From Sclerodactyla briareus (Eukaryota > Echinodermata > Holothuroidea > Dendrochirotida > Sclerodactylidae): DNA of 64,000 bases. Shown here one piece after another: positions 24,431 through 37,059 of this stretch. How positions within the stretch are numbered: position 1 is the stretch's first letter; each line of letters begins with the position of its first letter. A program made the translations under genes and the position numbers. The notes under the pieces were generated by a model. That model made no database searches and was not told the DNA's origin. It saw only the letters and a list, made by a program, of their open reading frames with translations. The stretch spans positions 62,001-126,000 of the forward strand of contig JAODTK010000367.1 of NCBI GenBank assembly GCA_026419785.1, given 5' to 3'.

Positions 24431-26380
24431 CACAAACACAAGGTTGAAAAAAAAAAAAAAAAATCAAATTTGGAAATTTAGGGGGGGTCGTTACAATGAA
24501 TTGATTGGCAGTAGGCAAATATTACCAAAGGTGTGAATTTCATGATGTGAAACGTTATTTTCGGCCACTTTCCGGGGTTGTCAAAGTGGCCTACTTTCGG
24601 GATGGAATGACTTGAATGGTTTCAATTTCTTGGCAAGAAGTAACCAGAACCGGTCCGTTCTCGAGATATCGGAAACTGATGACTGCTGCAATGAATAGTT
24701 CCACATTCTGAAACGGTAAAGGAAGAGTCACAAGACTTTGATTTCAGTTGCAATCTGTCGAAGTTACTAACAAATAGCTAAACAAATACTATGAATCACT
24801 GTTTAGGATTGCCAGTGAGATGTCGCGCATTACCCAAATGTTCATTTTTCCAAGGACAGTATATCACTGCAGTTTCCTGTGGAGTCATGGATGTCGGGGT
24901 GCTTATAATATCACCCCAGTTTCCGATGTTCTTTGTTTGCCTATTTATCTTGTCCCTACTTATATCTATCTGTTCGTTGTTAGACAATTTCTCGCATAAA
25001 CCACTGCCCTTTGCACCTTACGTTTAATCATCGCCAGATATACCAAAATTGAACTGTCCCGTCCCCACAATTATATCCTGGCTTTGTAACTCAAAACCGC
25101 AAACATGGGCCAATTAATTTGTTTCACTACTCCCTTTTGCTGATTGTCCGTTTCATTGCACCCCGCCTTCTATCATTCTGGAAGTTATACCACATTTCTA
25201 ACATTTCTGAACACCCAAAAGGCATCTTTGGTAGTTCAATTATAGGCAACCTTTTCCCATAAATATATAGACCCCGTCGGTCTCTCAGCGTATGGTTTTC
25301 ACCCTGTACGTAAGTATCACAACGACTGTGAATGTCAATATTCTTTCTCTCTGTCTCGCCTCAACGACCCTGCGACTTCCTCTATTATTTCCTATAACTT
25401 TGTGTGAGTCAATTAGGATCGTCTACCATCTAGACAAACATTCAGAGACATTGTTCCATAGGAAAATGAATATTTATTAGGGAAAGTTCGAGAAACACTG
25501 CATATTGATGGTTCTCCTTGTATGTGTAGGAGTTGAGTTGTGTAGGAACCCACCCGCCAACGAGTTACTCTAACCACTAACTCAGCGCATATCGCATGCC
25601 TTGCAGTTAGCTTACTCAAACATGGCGTCGTTCGTAGATATTTTGGATAGCGAAATGATATTTACGTACCCACACAGAACACTTTGTAAGCCTTGGCCAT
25701 TAGTGGGTATCTGAGGAGTAGGCACGACAGGTTCGCTGGAATATATCTACTCTGGGATTTCTCATTTTCTCTAGTGACCCGTTACAGACTCCATAGTCAG
25801 GTCTATGGCTTAGCAAGTCCTGTGTTCGACGAAGATTTGACAGAGCAATCAGTCCTGTCCTTCCTCATTTCAAAGTTAACAAGAAATGTTCACAACTCAC
25901 TATAAGTACTTCAATAAGCTCTTGAATACTTCCATGATTGGCATGTTGATTACAGAGTAGTCTGTTCAAGGTCTCTAGAGTCCCACTCAATAAATTGCAG
26001 AACCTCTTGAATTAAGTTGCACCTTCATACTAACAATGATAGGAACACTGGTTACAGTTCAATTGGCCTCGGTATAGACTCGCATGGAATTATTAGATAA
26101 TACGCGACAGTCACGTTCGTAAGCCCATATTCTCATTTTTGTAGTGTTTATCACTGGGTGCAAACTATACCGTCGGCAGCTCCTGCAGCTCTATTAACAA
26201 ATGATACTCGGAGTAGAAATTCTTACATAACATGGTTAGTTGGAGTATCACACAGGTTACTTGGTAGCGACTGTACTGCGTCTTTTCGTACAATAACGTC
26301 GCAGACAATTACCCTAGGGTTTCACTCTTTTGGGTGATTCCAACTCTCACCCGTTTTCTGCTTCTGACCTAGCTTCCGTA
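24431..26380. other. No gene; possible tRNA-derived SINE remnant
   Basis: On the minus strand 25605-25540 reads GCGCTGAGTTAGTGGTTAGA and continues to GGGTGGGTTCC. This resembles the tRNA-like head of a SINE, with an A-box-like part clearer than the B box. Nothing else recognised. Confidence 0.25.
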
Positions 26381-26384
26381 CTGT

Positions 26385-26962
26385 ATGGGGTACAACTATT
26401 GGTTCCCAATCATGAGTACATGATCTCTAAAATGTTTTGGGGTCAGGTCAAAGGTCAGCTAGGTCCAGAATAGGTTAAAGTCTGAAAATCTTGTTAACAT
26501 GATAAGCAGAATGCCTTGGCCGATCAGAGTGAAATTCAGTATACAGCTGTCTTATGGGGAGTACAGGAACCCTATTTTCTGTCCGGGAACGAGGCGTTGG
26601 GAAAACAATAGGAAATTTCGGGAACTGATAATTTGGCAAATTTTAGCTCGTTAACCGATAACTCGACTCCACCGGATGGATGAGCTCATACTTTGTATAT
26701 GGGTTTCCCATAATGATACTGGTCCTTAATGTTCTTGGTCAGTTCAGAGGTTCATGATCTGAGGTCAAGTCTGAAAATCTTGTTAACCGTGTTAACCGTT
26801 AAGTCCAGAATGCCTGGTCGGATCAGATGTATTTCAGGTATACAGCTCCTTAGAGTACATGAACCCACTGTTTTGGGGTGGACGGGCGGTCAGTTTTAGG
26901 GGAAATGGAAATGGGGAAATTTAGCTTGTTAATACGAAAACGCGACCCACCTGGATGGATTA
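26385..26962. mobile_element. AGGTCA-family element, truncated
   Basis: Two diverged units and the start of a third (GACCCACCTGGATGGAT, ending 26962) match the 17-kb element. Family phrases include TTTTGGGGTCAGGTCAAAGG and ATAACTCGACTCCACC. The match ends abruptly where unrelated sequence leading into a LINE begins. Confidence 0.6.
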
Positions 26963-27419
26963 CCAACACGCCTTGTTCATCTGGTGTATAATATCCAAAC
27001 ACCTTCCTCCGTTAGTTCGCATCCAATTGTCACCTTGCAGTCGGGGTTTCGAGGAGCCCATTCAAGGTCCCCGCCCCGTCAATTTGGTTAATGTCGGTAT
27101 TCAGTGTTTCGGAGGTTCTGTCTCTTACCCTTCCCGGTCCTTCACTTTGTCTGTTTATTATATGGTCGTATCTCTTGCTCACTTTACTCCTACAGCAGCC
27201 CCCAATGTGCATTGTGGTTCCTTTTCTACTTTCTTTTGCTGGAGTTCGGATCTCCACACTTATCTAAACCATGTGAATACCTTCATATGTACCAAGGTCC
27301 ACTCACGTCCCTTACGAAGACTCCAGCTTAAGCTTCGCCAATTTGAAACACATCTGTAATGCCCAATTATTCATTTTCATGGTTCGTTTTTTGCGGTTAG
27401 GGTCTGTGAATTTGGTTCA

Positions 27420-30400
27420 CTCCGCATCTTACTGATGCGAAATGAGTTCTATCTTGCGTGATGGTTTTCAACGTTTGTGGCTCAAAGTCTCTTTTGCCTA
27501 GCAACATGAGGTATTTGTTTGCATTCCTCGTTTACTAATTGTCGGAATAATGGTTATGTATATACTCACCCGACTAATGACATCGAAGAATGTCCAACGT
27601 TTCACTGACTGTGAAATAGTTATACTTGATGACACTTCAAAGGGACATAATTCGAGTGCCTTACTAATTTTATAGGCTCCGATAGAGCTGGAGTTGAAGC
27701 TGAAGACCTCGCTAATTCACGGCCCCTGACGGCTCATCAATTCACCCACCCGTATTTCCAAACAGGGCCCCTGACTTCGCTAAAACATTGGATCTGTTTC
27801 GTACTACTCAGCCTCTTATTATAGTTCAGCCATTGTCTCTGCTCCAATTGGGCTCTTTCGATCACTGTAGTATTTCTTCCTTCGTTAATGATCCCTGTCA
27901 GAGGTAAAAATTCTGAAAAAGACTCTCAAGTGATTGGTTGGCATTCGCGGTTTTTGTTGGGTGATTTTCCCTAGGACCTGGTTACCAAATTCATGATCAT
28001 CCGCCTTCACATAATTTTCTGTGGGGAATTAATGCTGCCGTTCAGGACAAGAATCGACTTTATCGTGCTTGGCGTTCCTCACCTTCACGTGACTCCCCGT
28101 CTAGATTATGTTACAATTGAGACAATTGATACGGCTAAAAACTCGTTCAACTCACGTAACGTATGGCCATCAAAATGATCATCCTACCCTGCTGGTGGTG
28201 GTTTCTCTTGTCACTACCAAACTGTGTCTCGGAACTCTTGTACTTTTAAATTAACCACCCTCGTTAAAACAATCCTGATGGTTCTCGGGCCCATAATGCC
28301 ACCGCCGAAGCCAATACTTCTGCTATGTTATCTCCTGCATTCCAACATCGACGTCGAGGCCCATCCTCCTCCTCCTTTTTATGCCAGCTACAATAATATA
28401 TCTCTGAATCACGGCCAACCACCCGCTTGGTCCGAACTCTCTGTTCAGATTAGACACTGGAAAGCCTCAGGTCCTGACGGCATTCCCCCGAGTGTAACTC
28501 GAATATTGCGTCCCCTGAGCTCGCGCAAGTAGTCGGTGGGCTTGTCCGATTATGTTACTCTCTGGGCTGTTAACCCTTGTCGATGAACATGCCCGCATTT
28601 GCCCATATTCATAAAACATGTCCGGGAGTTTCTCTTGTTTGAGTGAATTCTGAGATCCTCCTGTTCGGGAGAACGTTATGTTAATACGTATGATAAACCT
28701 TGTTCTGCAGACCATAGATACAAAAAACAGTCGTTCCCAGTGATGATACCCACGCTGTTTGGTACTTCAGCAATGGGTCAGTAAGTGTGTTTCCCATAGC
28801 ACGTGTTACGTGTATTGAGTTATTGCAAGTTCAGAGTAGGCTTTCTAACTATTTACAGCAACGAACTGCTGCTCGGAACGACTGTGACACATCCCATCCC
28901 AAAAGCTCCACCGGAGGTAGTCTCTTCCTATCAAATATCTCGAAACTACATGTCCATACGAAATTCAATTGTAGTTGTGCAAAAATTGTCCCTGAATATG
29001 AAATAAAAATCGTGAAGACTCCCGACTGAATTTTCAAGATGGGTGAAATGAATGTCTCCCAGATATTTCCATATGAGAGAACGTTGCATTGTGGCAAATG
29101 CAATATGGAAGTCCCATGAATAATTCACATTCTCCTAAGCAGCGACAATTTTCTTCTCCCGATAGAAGAATCTCCCGACTAAAGAAGGATGACAAATTCG
29201 ACCCCTCCAATTACACTCCATCATACAGTACTCTCTAAATTTATGAATGTATTGTTTTTTTGTTTTTTTTAATCACTCGTCTCATCAATGATCGCCAGTA
29301 TGGTTTCCGTCATGGCCGTTGTTCCTGGGTACTTACTATCATTTTGTCACCGCCCAATGGGCATTCATCTCTTCCAACTTTCGGTGAAACGAGTTTCGCT
29401 CTTGATATTGACGAAGCCTTCGATCGCGTATGTTGAATATTTTCTAAATTAACTGCTTTTGGTTTCTTCCTAGTCTCATACCCTGCTCAGTTTTTTTCTC
29501 ACTGGAGACTATCTATTTCTGTTCGCGTTGACGGGGCTCTTCCTGAAATTTTCCATATTAATGCTGGTGCTCCCCAAGCTGTCACTTAAATCTTTCAATA
29601 TGACCTTCTCAGCTCTATCCTTGTCAGATCATTCCTTCGTTTGATGACTGCGCACCCTCCATCATTCATTTGCTTTCCCGATCCAAGAAACGGATGAGTT
29701 TTTATTCATGAATCTCCCTTGTTGCCGTTTCGTTGAAAAATGACTTGAATTCTATTTTTTTGAGTGGGTTACTTGTGCTATTTTGGTTACTTTTCAATCA
29801 CGAAAAACTAGAAGCTGTTTCCTTTCCGGACGGTGCGATTTCGTCACACTGTTCATTCTCCCATGGCTGGTCATGTCCTCCGCAGTCTGTCGTCAGTGTT
29901 ATTCTTGACCATGGAATCTCATCACTAACTTGTTCTTTGAATCTCTATCATATCTCCCGCAACCCATGGCTTCCAGGAAGTTTGTCAACTCGTGCCAAAA
30001 ATATTTTACCTCAATCACTACTCTGCTTAACAAAAGCCCAATTCCCTGCACATGGAATATTTGGTGGTGGGCTGTCGCCACGTCTCTCGTGTCCTCGCTT
30101 CCGTATACACGAAAAAATATTCGCCTCATCAATGGCGACCATCTCACTGCTACTCTCCTCCTCATTCCCGCCGTAGATCAGTATCCCTCCGTCCCCCCTT
30201 TACCGTTCACTTCGTGGTCAGTGCTCCTTCCGACTTCGGGAAGCTGCCCCCCCCTTCGCATGTATTTTACTCACCGTACTCGTTCCGCTTTTCTACCACT
30301 CTTTCTCTGTTGCTGCGCCCTCGTGCCACACACCCGAACTTACTTCACTGGTCGAGTGCAAATTACCAAGCTGATCTTTCCTCTTTTTTCTTTAATCTTT

Positions 30401-30435
30401 CCTGCATGAGGTTGTCCCTCTTTGCGAGGCAATGA
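27420..30435 (+). mobile_element. Decayed Jockey/CR1-superfamily LINE (endonuclease + RT)
   Basis: Coding fragments of one APE-type non-LTR element lie in order. Endonuclease: LWLKV, DCEIVIL, GHNSS, TLDLF and the terminal (S/F)DHC (about 27855-27868). Linker: DKNRLYRAW. RT: KASGPDGIP (28459-28488), KFDPSNYTP (about 29193), DRQYGFRHGR (29289-29320), DIDEAFDRV (29404-29430), NAGAPQA (29560-29580) and a damaged F-DDC active site near 29642. The C-terminus has ARKYF, SSANYQADLSSFFFNL and neighbours. At least a dozen frame changes and several stops are present. The segment about 28640-29165 shows no RT similarity and may be an insertion. The 5' end is not defined. Confidence 0.75.
28640..29165. 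other. Non-RT segment inside the LINE
   Basis: The RT palm upstream ends around the position of the conserved helix after KASGPDG, and RT similarity resumes with KFDPSNYTP. The roughly 500 bases between are longer than the family allows and carry no recognisable motif. Confidence 0.35.
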
Positions 30436-31301
30436 TGGGTGTGCTCCATGTCATTTCGTTAAACGAAACATACTGATATCGGATTCACAATCCAATGGTT
30501 CGGGGCCATTGAATATGCAGAGACACGGCAGTCTGTGGAAGAATATCAAAATTCACTTACCTAGTTGCCACAGTAACGTGGAATCTCTCCTATCCCTCTT
30601 AAACCCCCCTCAAAAATTCGAAAGAATGGTCTCGAATACACATGCATCAAACACAAAGGCCTTCTAAACAGCAGACAAACGATCCACAAAGATGCCAAGT
30701 TTGACCGCACGGACCATACAACGTATTTGGGGGTAGCATTGCTTGATGTCGAACTCACTTACCGACAGTTAGGAATGTTGAAGCGAGTTATTACATCACA
30801 TAAGCCTTTATCTGCATCGTGCCATATTTCAAGCTCGATGTGAGAATGGAAGCTTTGTATTCTTAACATTTCACCTTTCTTCTATATACACATACATGTC
30901 TAGTACCAGCTTTTTACTACTGAAAGGGATAAGGGGGAGACTTAGGGCATCGCTACATTATTGCCCACAAGAATATTCGCCTGGACTTGTAAATACTCTC
31001 GTTTGCCAGGTTTAATGATGCAGCTGTAAGAGGATTTCAAACGGGTGCGCTAAAAAATACCACCCTCTCCTGATCAGCTCCAAAGCACTTCTATAACTAT
31101 AACTTCAGATCAAGTTTAATCTGAGAAACATAATCGTGAATAAAATATGAAACATCGTTCAAGAACTTTTTGTATACAGGGCTGCTTTGTTAATTAAGGT
31201 GTTGTTCCTCAAGGTTATCTGTTCACTTTTGTTAAACCTCACGCTTTCATCGAATTAATTATGTGTAACATTTAATAATATGATGCAACACATGTTATGG
31301 T

Positions 31302-31751
31302 TCACACTTTTGTTATCAATCTAGATAATGTACACTTATGTAACTCATAGTGGATTTTAATGAAATTGAAACTTTTAAACGTCTGAGCCCATAATACTGC
31401 TCCGGTTATCGGCGGCGGTCCCAGAGCTGGCTCTCTTCTACCGACCTTTGTACTTTCTCTTACCCAGTCAGCTACGCCGTACTCGTCCTTGCAATCAACT
31501 CGCCATGGTTGTCCGTTCCACACTTCGCAGGACCATGCATTGCACTGGTCCTCATGACTGCAGGTTAGGCAATTCGGACCTGGAAGGTGCCCACCCAGTG
31601 AACAGACCAAAACGTATGCACGTCGGAGCACGGGTTCACAGAGGAGGAAAACAGATAAAGGGGAGAACCCCAAAATCAGAATGAGAAAAAGTGAAAAAAA
31701 AAACCGTAAGCCGAGAACTACTAGCTCTTCACGTGTAAAGGGCCCCGTCAA
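31302..31751 (-). CDS. Open frame with Cys-rich centre, unidentified
   Basis: At 149 codons this is among the longest open frames in the window. It contains a hydrophobic N-terminal stretch and a central NCLTCSHEDQCNAWSCEVWN region whose Cys spacing recalls zinc-binding treble-clef or PHD-like modules found in LINE first ORFs. No start context, splice sites or family match support it firmly. It may be chance. Confidence 0.2.
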   Translation of the reverse strand: MTGPFTREELVVLGLRFFFSLFLILILGFSPLSVFLLCEPVLRRAYVLVCSLGGHLPGPNCLTCSHEDQCNAWSCEVWNGQPWRVDCKDEYGVADWVRESTKVGRREPALGPPPITGAVLWAQTFKSFNFIKIHYELHKCTLSRLITKV

Positions 31752-32379
31752 CCGAAACTTGCACCCACCTCAGAGGTGGAGTAAAATGTCACAGGCAGTT
31801 TGGTGGCGGGTAGAGCAGTTCACATGTTCTGTCGTCATCGGAAAATTGGCCTCCAAGGACCGATTTGTGGTTGTTCATCGTGCACGATATCATTGGTTCG
31901 ACTAAGTATACTGTATACTAACTATCGCAGACCCATCCGGTTTCCCAGAAGGGCAGTGTTTTTTTTGCAACCGTATTTAAAAAGTTCAGTAAGCCTTTAT
32001 TAATGTCCTCATTTGAGCCACGAAGGCTACCCATAGTAGTGAATCAGTATTGACGATATAAAAACTAAAATGAAAGAAACAAACATGGTGGAACGCTAGT
32101 ATGAGGTCAAAATTCGTGACTGTCGTTGGAACAGAGCTCTGTGGCGAAATATATACATTTGTGCAGCCGGCCGGCTTCTTGAAAATTCCGGAAGATCCCA
32201 TTTTACTCCAATAAGAAATGATTTGAGTGCTGTAATTTTGTCTCTGCAAGTTGTCTTGTAGATGAGTATCGAACAATGCCATTCATTTTCAATCTCATTG
32301 TGTTATTTTTCGAATAGGTCGACCGAAGGCTGAATGGAAATATCGGTTCCAGTCTCTGCAACAAACTCTATGTCATCAT

Positions 32380-32450
32380 CTGAGCCGGGGCTGGCTGAAC
32401 GGGCCCGCGGGGTTAGAAATTGTGGGTTCGATGGTCGACGTGAGATTGGA
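32380..32450 (+). repeat. tRNA-like SINE head or tRNA pseudogene
   Basis: TGGCTGAACGGG (32392-32403) fits an RNA polymerase III A box and GGTTCGATGGT (32425-32435) a B box. Their spacing is shorter than in a true tRNA, and the acceptor stem does not pair, so it is not a functional tRNA. Confidence 0.3.
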
Positions 32451-33954
32451 GGGTACGGCTGTTTTTTGAGCGTCAGAATAGGGTAATATTGGCTTTCTGA
32501 TATTTAATTTGTTGCAAATGATGCGAATCAGGAAAAGTGTGTGGTATGTAACACGTAAGGTACTTTGCGTGCATCACTTTCAGTTGGTGACCCTGTGGCG
32601 TAGAGAGGATTAACCACCCCAAAAAAAGGGCGTCTAACCAGTTACGTCGGCTGAACCCAGGGCGAACCAGCCATTTGCATAGTTGATCTAAAGCGTTTCT
32701 AGCCCGGACAAGGATTACTGCGAGCGCTTGGAGACCCAGGTCCTAGGGATGCAGTCGTAGCGGTCGTAGTCATGCCAGTTTTGATGATTGTCTTGGTAAC
32801 CTCCCCGCAAAAAGAGTGCCACGCTATTCCACGGAAAAGTGGGGACCTCGCATGTGAGTAACCTTTTTTTGTGAGTCAGCATGTGAGTAGCGAGCTAGGC
32901 CAATTGTAGCAGCCCTGGTGAAAAGCATTTGAAAACGCGGATGGAGCGACATACTCAACATGCTTGTGTGGTTACGGACAAGCATTGAAATAAATTAATT
33001 CATCGCAAAAACTTTTTTCCTAATTTTCGGGTAGGCAAAACAGTGACATCTCTATAGCTCTCTGTTTTTTTATGTGCTGACGATGTAAAGAAGAAACTGC
33101 ATTTGAAGATTGGAATTGAGCAAAAAGGTAAATCGTGCTGGTATTGATTCGATCAAATATTATTATTGCACGTTCCAATCAATGTCTTGTTTTAGATTTA
33201 GAAATGGTCCACTATACCTGGTCTGACTGTAGGGTATAATCAAATGACAAAGTCGTAGAGCCAGTGGTAAGGTCGGAAATGTTTGGTCTGTAAATTGGGA
33301 CCCGTGATCGCCCTTCAATATCTAGAAGTTTACCACTAAAATAAAATCAGTGAGACTTTTAATACCGCCCCCCAGCTCAAGTAAATGATGGATTGGTGTG
33401 TGCTTGATTCCTGGCGTTGAACTTGCCTTCTTGCAATTGAACATTTTTTGAGCCTAATCTAAATAAACTAGGTCACCATGCATACCGTATTTTATTATGC
33501 TTATTCCTCGATATGTTCAATAATAATCGCTTCACACGGTCAATTCCAGGCGTGAGTATATATTACGCAGTTACTGGAGAACCGGAGTGAGTAATCAAGG
33601 ATTTCGTTGGGTGTGGTGCTACTTGTTTGCATGGCAGGCGGATCTATTAGGTGGGTCAGAGTTTGCAGACTAGGGGAAGCCATTTGTTGCGTTGTAGGTT
33701 TCCAGGATTTTCGACCTCAGTTTTATCCTCAGATATGACCCACGCCCTGCCTCCCAAAATAGGCGTCCGTGCTAAAATTTATGGGAGACCCACCTAAAAA
33801 TTGTTGAGCTCGATCCTACCAAGGCGAGGTCGATTTTACAGGGTCCACTAGCGAAAATGGCAAATAACCATTTCAACAATGTTTCTCCCAAAAACCAAAC
33901 CCACCAACCGCCATCAAAAGACTACAGGTTTCGTTGAAGCTGTATACCAACAAT

Positions 33955-34200
33955 TTTGACCTCTTCTATGACTTTCAGACCACTGGCCTAAGTTGACCTC
34001 AGATGGGACCTTGAACCTCAAAACGATAGAGTCATGTACTCATATGAGGAACCCACATTCCAGGTATGAGCTCCATCCGTCCATACAGGGTAGAGTTATC
34101 TTGTTCACATACACCCACTTACACAAGCACGCCACTTCAGCCATCTTACACAGCCCGGACCTCAAAAGCAACGTCAACGCAACTCATAAACACTACCACG
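33955..34200 (-). mobile_element. AGGTCA-family element, single inverted unit
   Basis: Read on the minus strand it contains GATAACTCTACCC, GATGGAGCTCATACCTGG, GGGTTCCTCATATGAGTACA and CATCTGAGGTCAACTTAGG, in family order. A GTG-rich segment precedes it, as in the other copies. Confidence 0.6.
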
Positions 34201-36640
34201 ACGTGGTTGAGGAAACATCTCTAACTCTTGGCTTTCTCCCCGTTGCGCGCTCACAGGACATATAAAGCGTGACGTCCTAGGTCTATAAAAATTGATGACC
34301 TTCCGTGCGTACACCGCCATAGACCCCCGACTCCCTCCCCTCGCAAGGAGTAACAAAAGTACCGGATTGAATAGTCAGTCGCATCGCCCCCATCCCACAC
34401 CCCGTGTTTGTTCAGTAATGATAGTGGATTACTGTCAGGACGATTGTGGAGCCCGTCGCATCAGGCCCTATGATGCCCCCGCACCACCGCACGGACCAGT
34501 CACTTAGCAAAAGAGATCTCGATGATTTGAAAGAAAAAAATATGAAAGGATTAGCATGGCGTTTGCTTCAGTATCAACATCAGGCTATCACAAGTGCTCT
34601 CCTAAAACTTGTGTAGAATTTACACAATACTCGTAACTAGCACACCTATTCCAAATTGTGTGAGGACTTACATTGTGTGAATGTTGTTTAAAACAATACA
34701 CAAATTATGCAGATTATAAACAATCATTGTGTAATTACTAATTATTATCAATTGTGTTATTGCTAATTAAACAACAGTGTGCATCGTGTGTTGCAGTGTG
34801 CCATTATACAAATAATGCTGTATGGTTTTGAAGATATTGTGTGATCGTTTCATGTTTTGTCCGTGTAGTTCTAGGAATTTACAATGGTGGACAGACTGAG
34901 GAACAGGGGGCTCTGTTAGAGTAACTAGGGTTTTCAATGGTGAAGGTTTATGCTTACTGAGGTTCAAATGAGATATAGTTTTGGTCAGTGTAGATCCCGG
35001 AATGTCAGCCACAAGTGCCTTAGGAGGAAATACGCTGTGCTAAGTAGTGCACCATTTTATAAGTCGCATTGACTCAACTTGGTACTTCCCGGCAAGTCAA
35101 CGGGAATTTCAGGCAGTCACTATAAGTCTCCATCTTGGCTTTTTTCGGTAGCATGTAGGATCCAGATTCTTTACTTATCCCCCTATGGGTAAATGAGTCC
35201 AGTAACCTATATCTTTAGAATAAGCCCTCAACCCTGCCGAACGTGAGATGTTGGACAGAGGGTGTAACGGGAATGTAATCACTTTAGTGGACCACGTGTT
35301 CAGTGGAGTGGTGTGAGCTATAATAGTAGTCCTCATCCGTAATGGTATGTCCATTTGTGGGAATGGCTCAAATCTCTTGATCCAAGCTAGTAAGCTTGAC
35401 AGGACAATGTCAGAGCCTTACACGGATCACCAGGGCACTGGAGGAATGTCGGTCATTCTTGATTATCGCTGTCGGGACTGGATGGTGAGGGGTTTATAGC
35501 TGACATCCGATCATTCAATGCATTTATGTTTTTTGTGTGTTCATTAGCGCCTTCCCGATGCAGGGTACAGTTGACGCGGTGGCGTGGTACTCAGAGAGTG
35601 GACAAGATGAGTGGCGGCGAGTAATGCTCTAGGGCTTTCCAGGTCGCGAATCGTGGAGTACTCCCCATGAGAGAGGGAGGAGTGCCTGAAGCTGAATTCG
35701 TCTATCTAGTCGTACCCTCTGAGAATCAACTATTACCATGTCTCCCTCCTTCTGCTGACACTCTACACAACTAACTCTACACCAGTACATATGTAGACTG
35801 ATGCCTCCAGGAAAACTGTCATGTGGATGGAAAACATGAGGAAACAATGTATCGGGCAACTGGGCGCTACTTGCGCAGCGAGTAGGACTCTAACGGGCTG
35901 TGGACTCTGATATTAGGAAGTGGTTGCACGCCAGTGTATATCAGAGGTCCTGTAGGGCCCTTTTGTAACCGAATTTTCTATAGTGCCGAAACAGTAGCTC
36001 CGTCAATGAACCAGGCGCTGTGAAATAACCTATTCCCTTTCGTGTCGCCGCCTATGTAGTGGGAGAAAGCAAAGCTCAGAACGATCGATACTACAGATTA
36101 ACTGTGCTAAATTCCTTGCCACTACATTATATTGGCGCCGTGGGCTGGGCCAAGCGGCTCTCGCCATTGGCGATATGACTCTGAATACCCAGTTTTTAGG
36201 GGTGGGCGGCGCTAGCACTGGTTGCCCTTTTAGTTTTGCATAGGAGAGATAGGAAAGTAGACAGGAGAATTTGCCAGTGAAAGGCTTTGCCAAGCTATAA
36301 GAGTGGTAGAAGAAGTGGTGGTGGTAGAGAGAGACATTGTGTGTTCCCCCCCCCCCCCGGATACAGTGCGAAAAACTTTTAAAAACTAGGCACACGTGGG
36401 TTAGGTTAGTGGACCAGGGGTGTGAGCCGAAACCAACTTGAGCCTATGCCTATATGAACTAGAAAGAAAACTGCAGAATCTCGAGATCTCAAAGCAATCG
36501 TACGGAGGATTGCGTAGGGCCTCCATTACGAAAATCCCCCGAATAGCGCGCAGTCAGGACACAAGAAATGAGCGCAGATTGACTAAGGGCCACAACAATC
36601 CAGAGTGCCAATTTCAATTTCAGTGAAAGGACATGAGGAT
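34201..36640. other. No gene recognised
   Basis: The area 34600-34860 is rich in TGTGTAAT/ATTGTGT phrases. C12 lies at 36347. The phrase TGGCGCCGTGGGC (36133) resembles an LTR-retrotransposon primer-binding site but no LTR pair or coding sequence goes with it. Confidence 0.35.
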
Positions 36641-37059
36641 AGTTGATCAGCAGGTGTTCGTGGGATGCATAAGAAATTCGAGAATGTCACGGAATTTCGA
36701 GACGAAAATGAACTTCACAAAGGGGGGCTGCCTTGCAACACAGACGAATCCGTTTTTTTTATTTTTTTATAGAGAATACATTGAGGTTAAGCAAAGCGAA
36801 GAGTATCAAAGGTTTTGGAATACAGTTGAGAGAGATTGTTGTCATAGCTTGACATATGTCTTCATAGGTTCTCGTTGAGATGTGTTCATCAACTTTATTA
36901 AATGCATAGGAATGACTAGTTATTACTACTGTAGATTCTAATTTCAATAGATCGTCCGATACAGATAATCTTTCAGGCCAAAACAATCGCTACCAAAAGT
37001 TTTCAAAAGCCTTTGCTATAACCCATCGAACCGTGCTTGTAAATCCACGAGATGTAAAG

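Larger units (their letters stand above)
30440..33950. other. No confident gene
   Basis: This stretch contains the minus-strand 149-codon frame described separately, a tRNA-like segment at 32380-32450, and nothing else recognisable. Confidence 0.35.

Noticed and set aside
32380..32450. Functional tRNA gene
   Set aside because: A-box to B-box spacing is too short and no acceptor stem pairs.
36119..36160. TGGCGCCGTGGGC as an LTR-retrotransposon primer-binding site
   Set aside because: No paired LTR, polypurine tract or gag/pol coding sequence was seen nearby; the 13-base match alone is insufficient.
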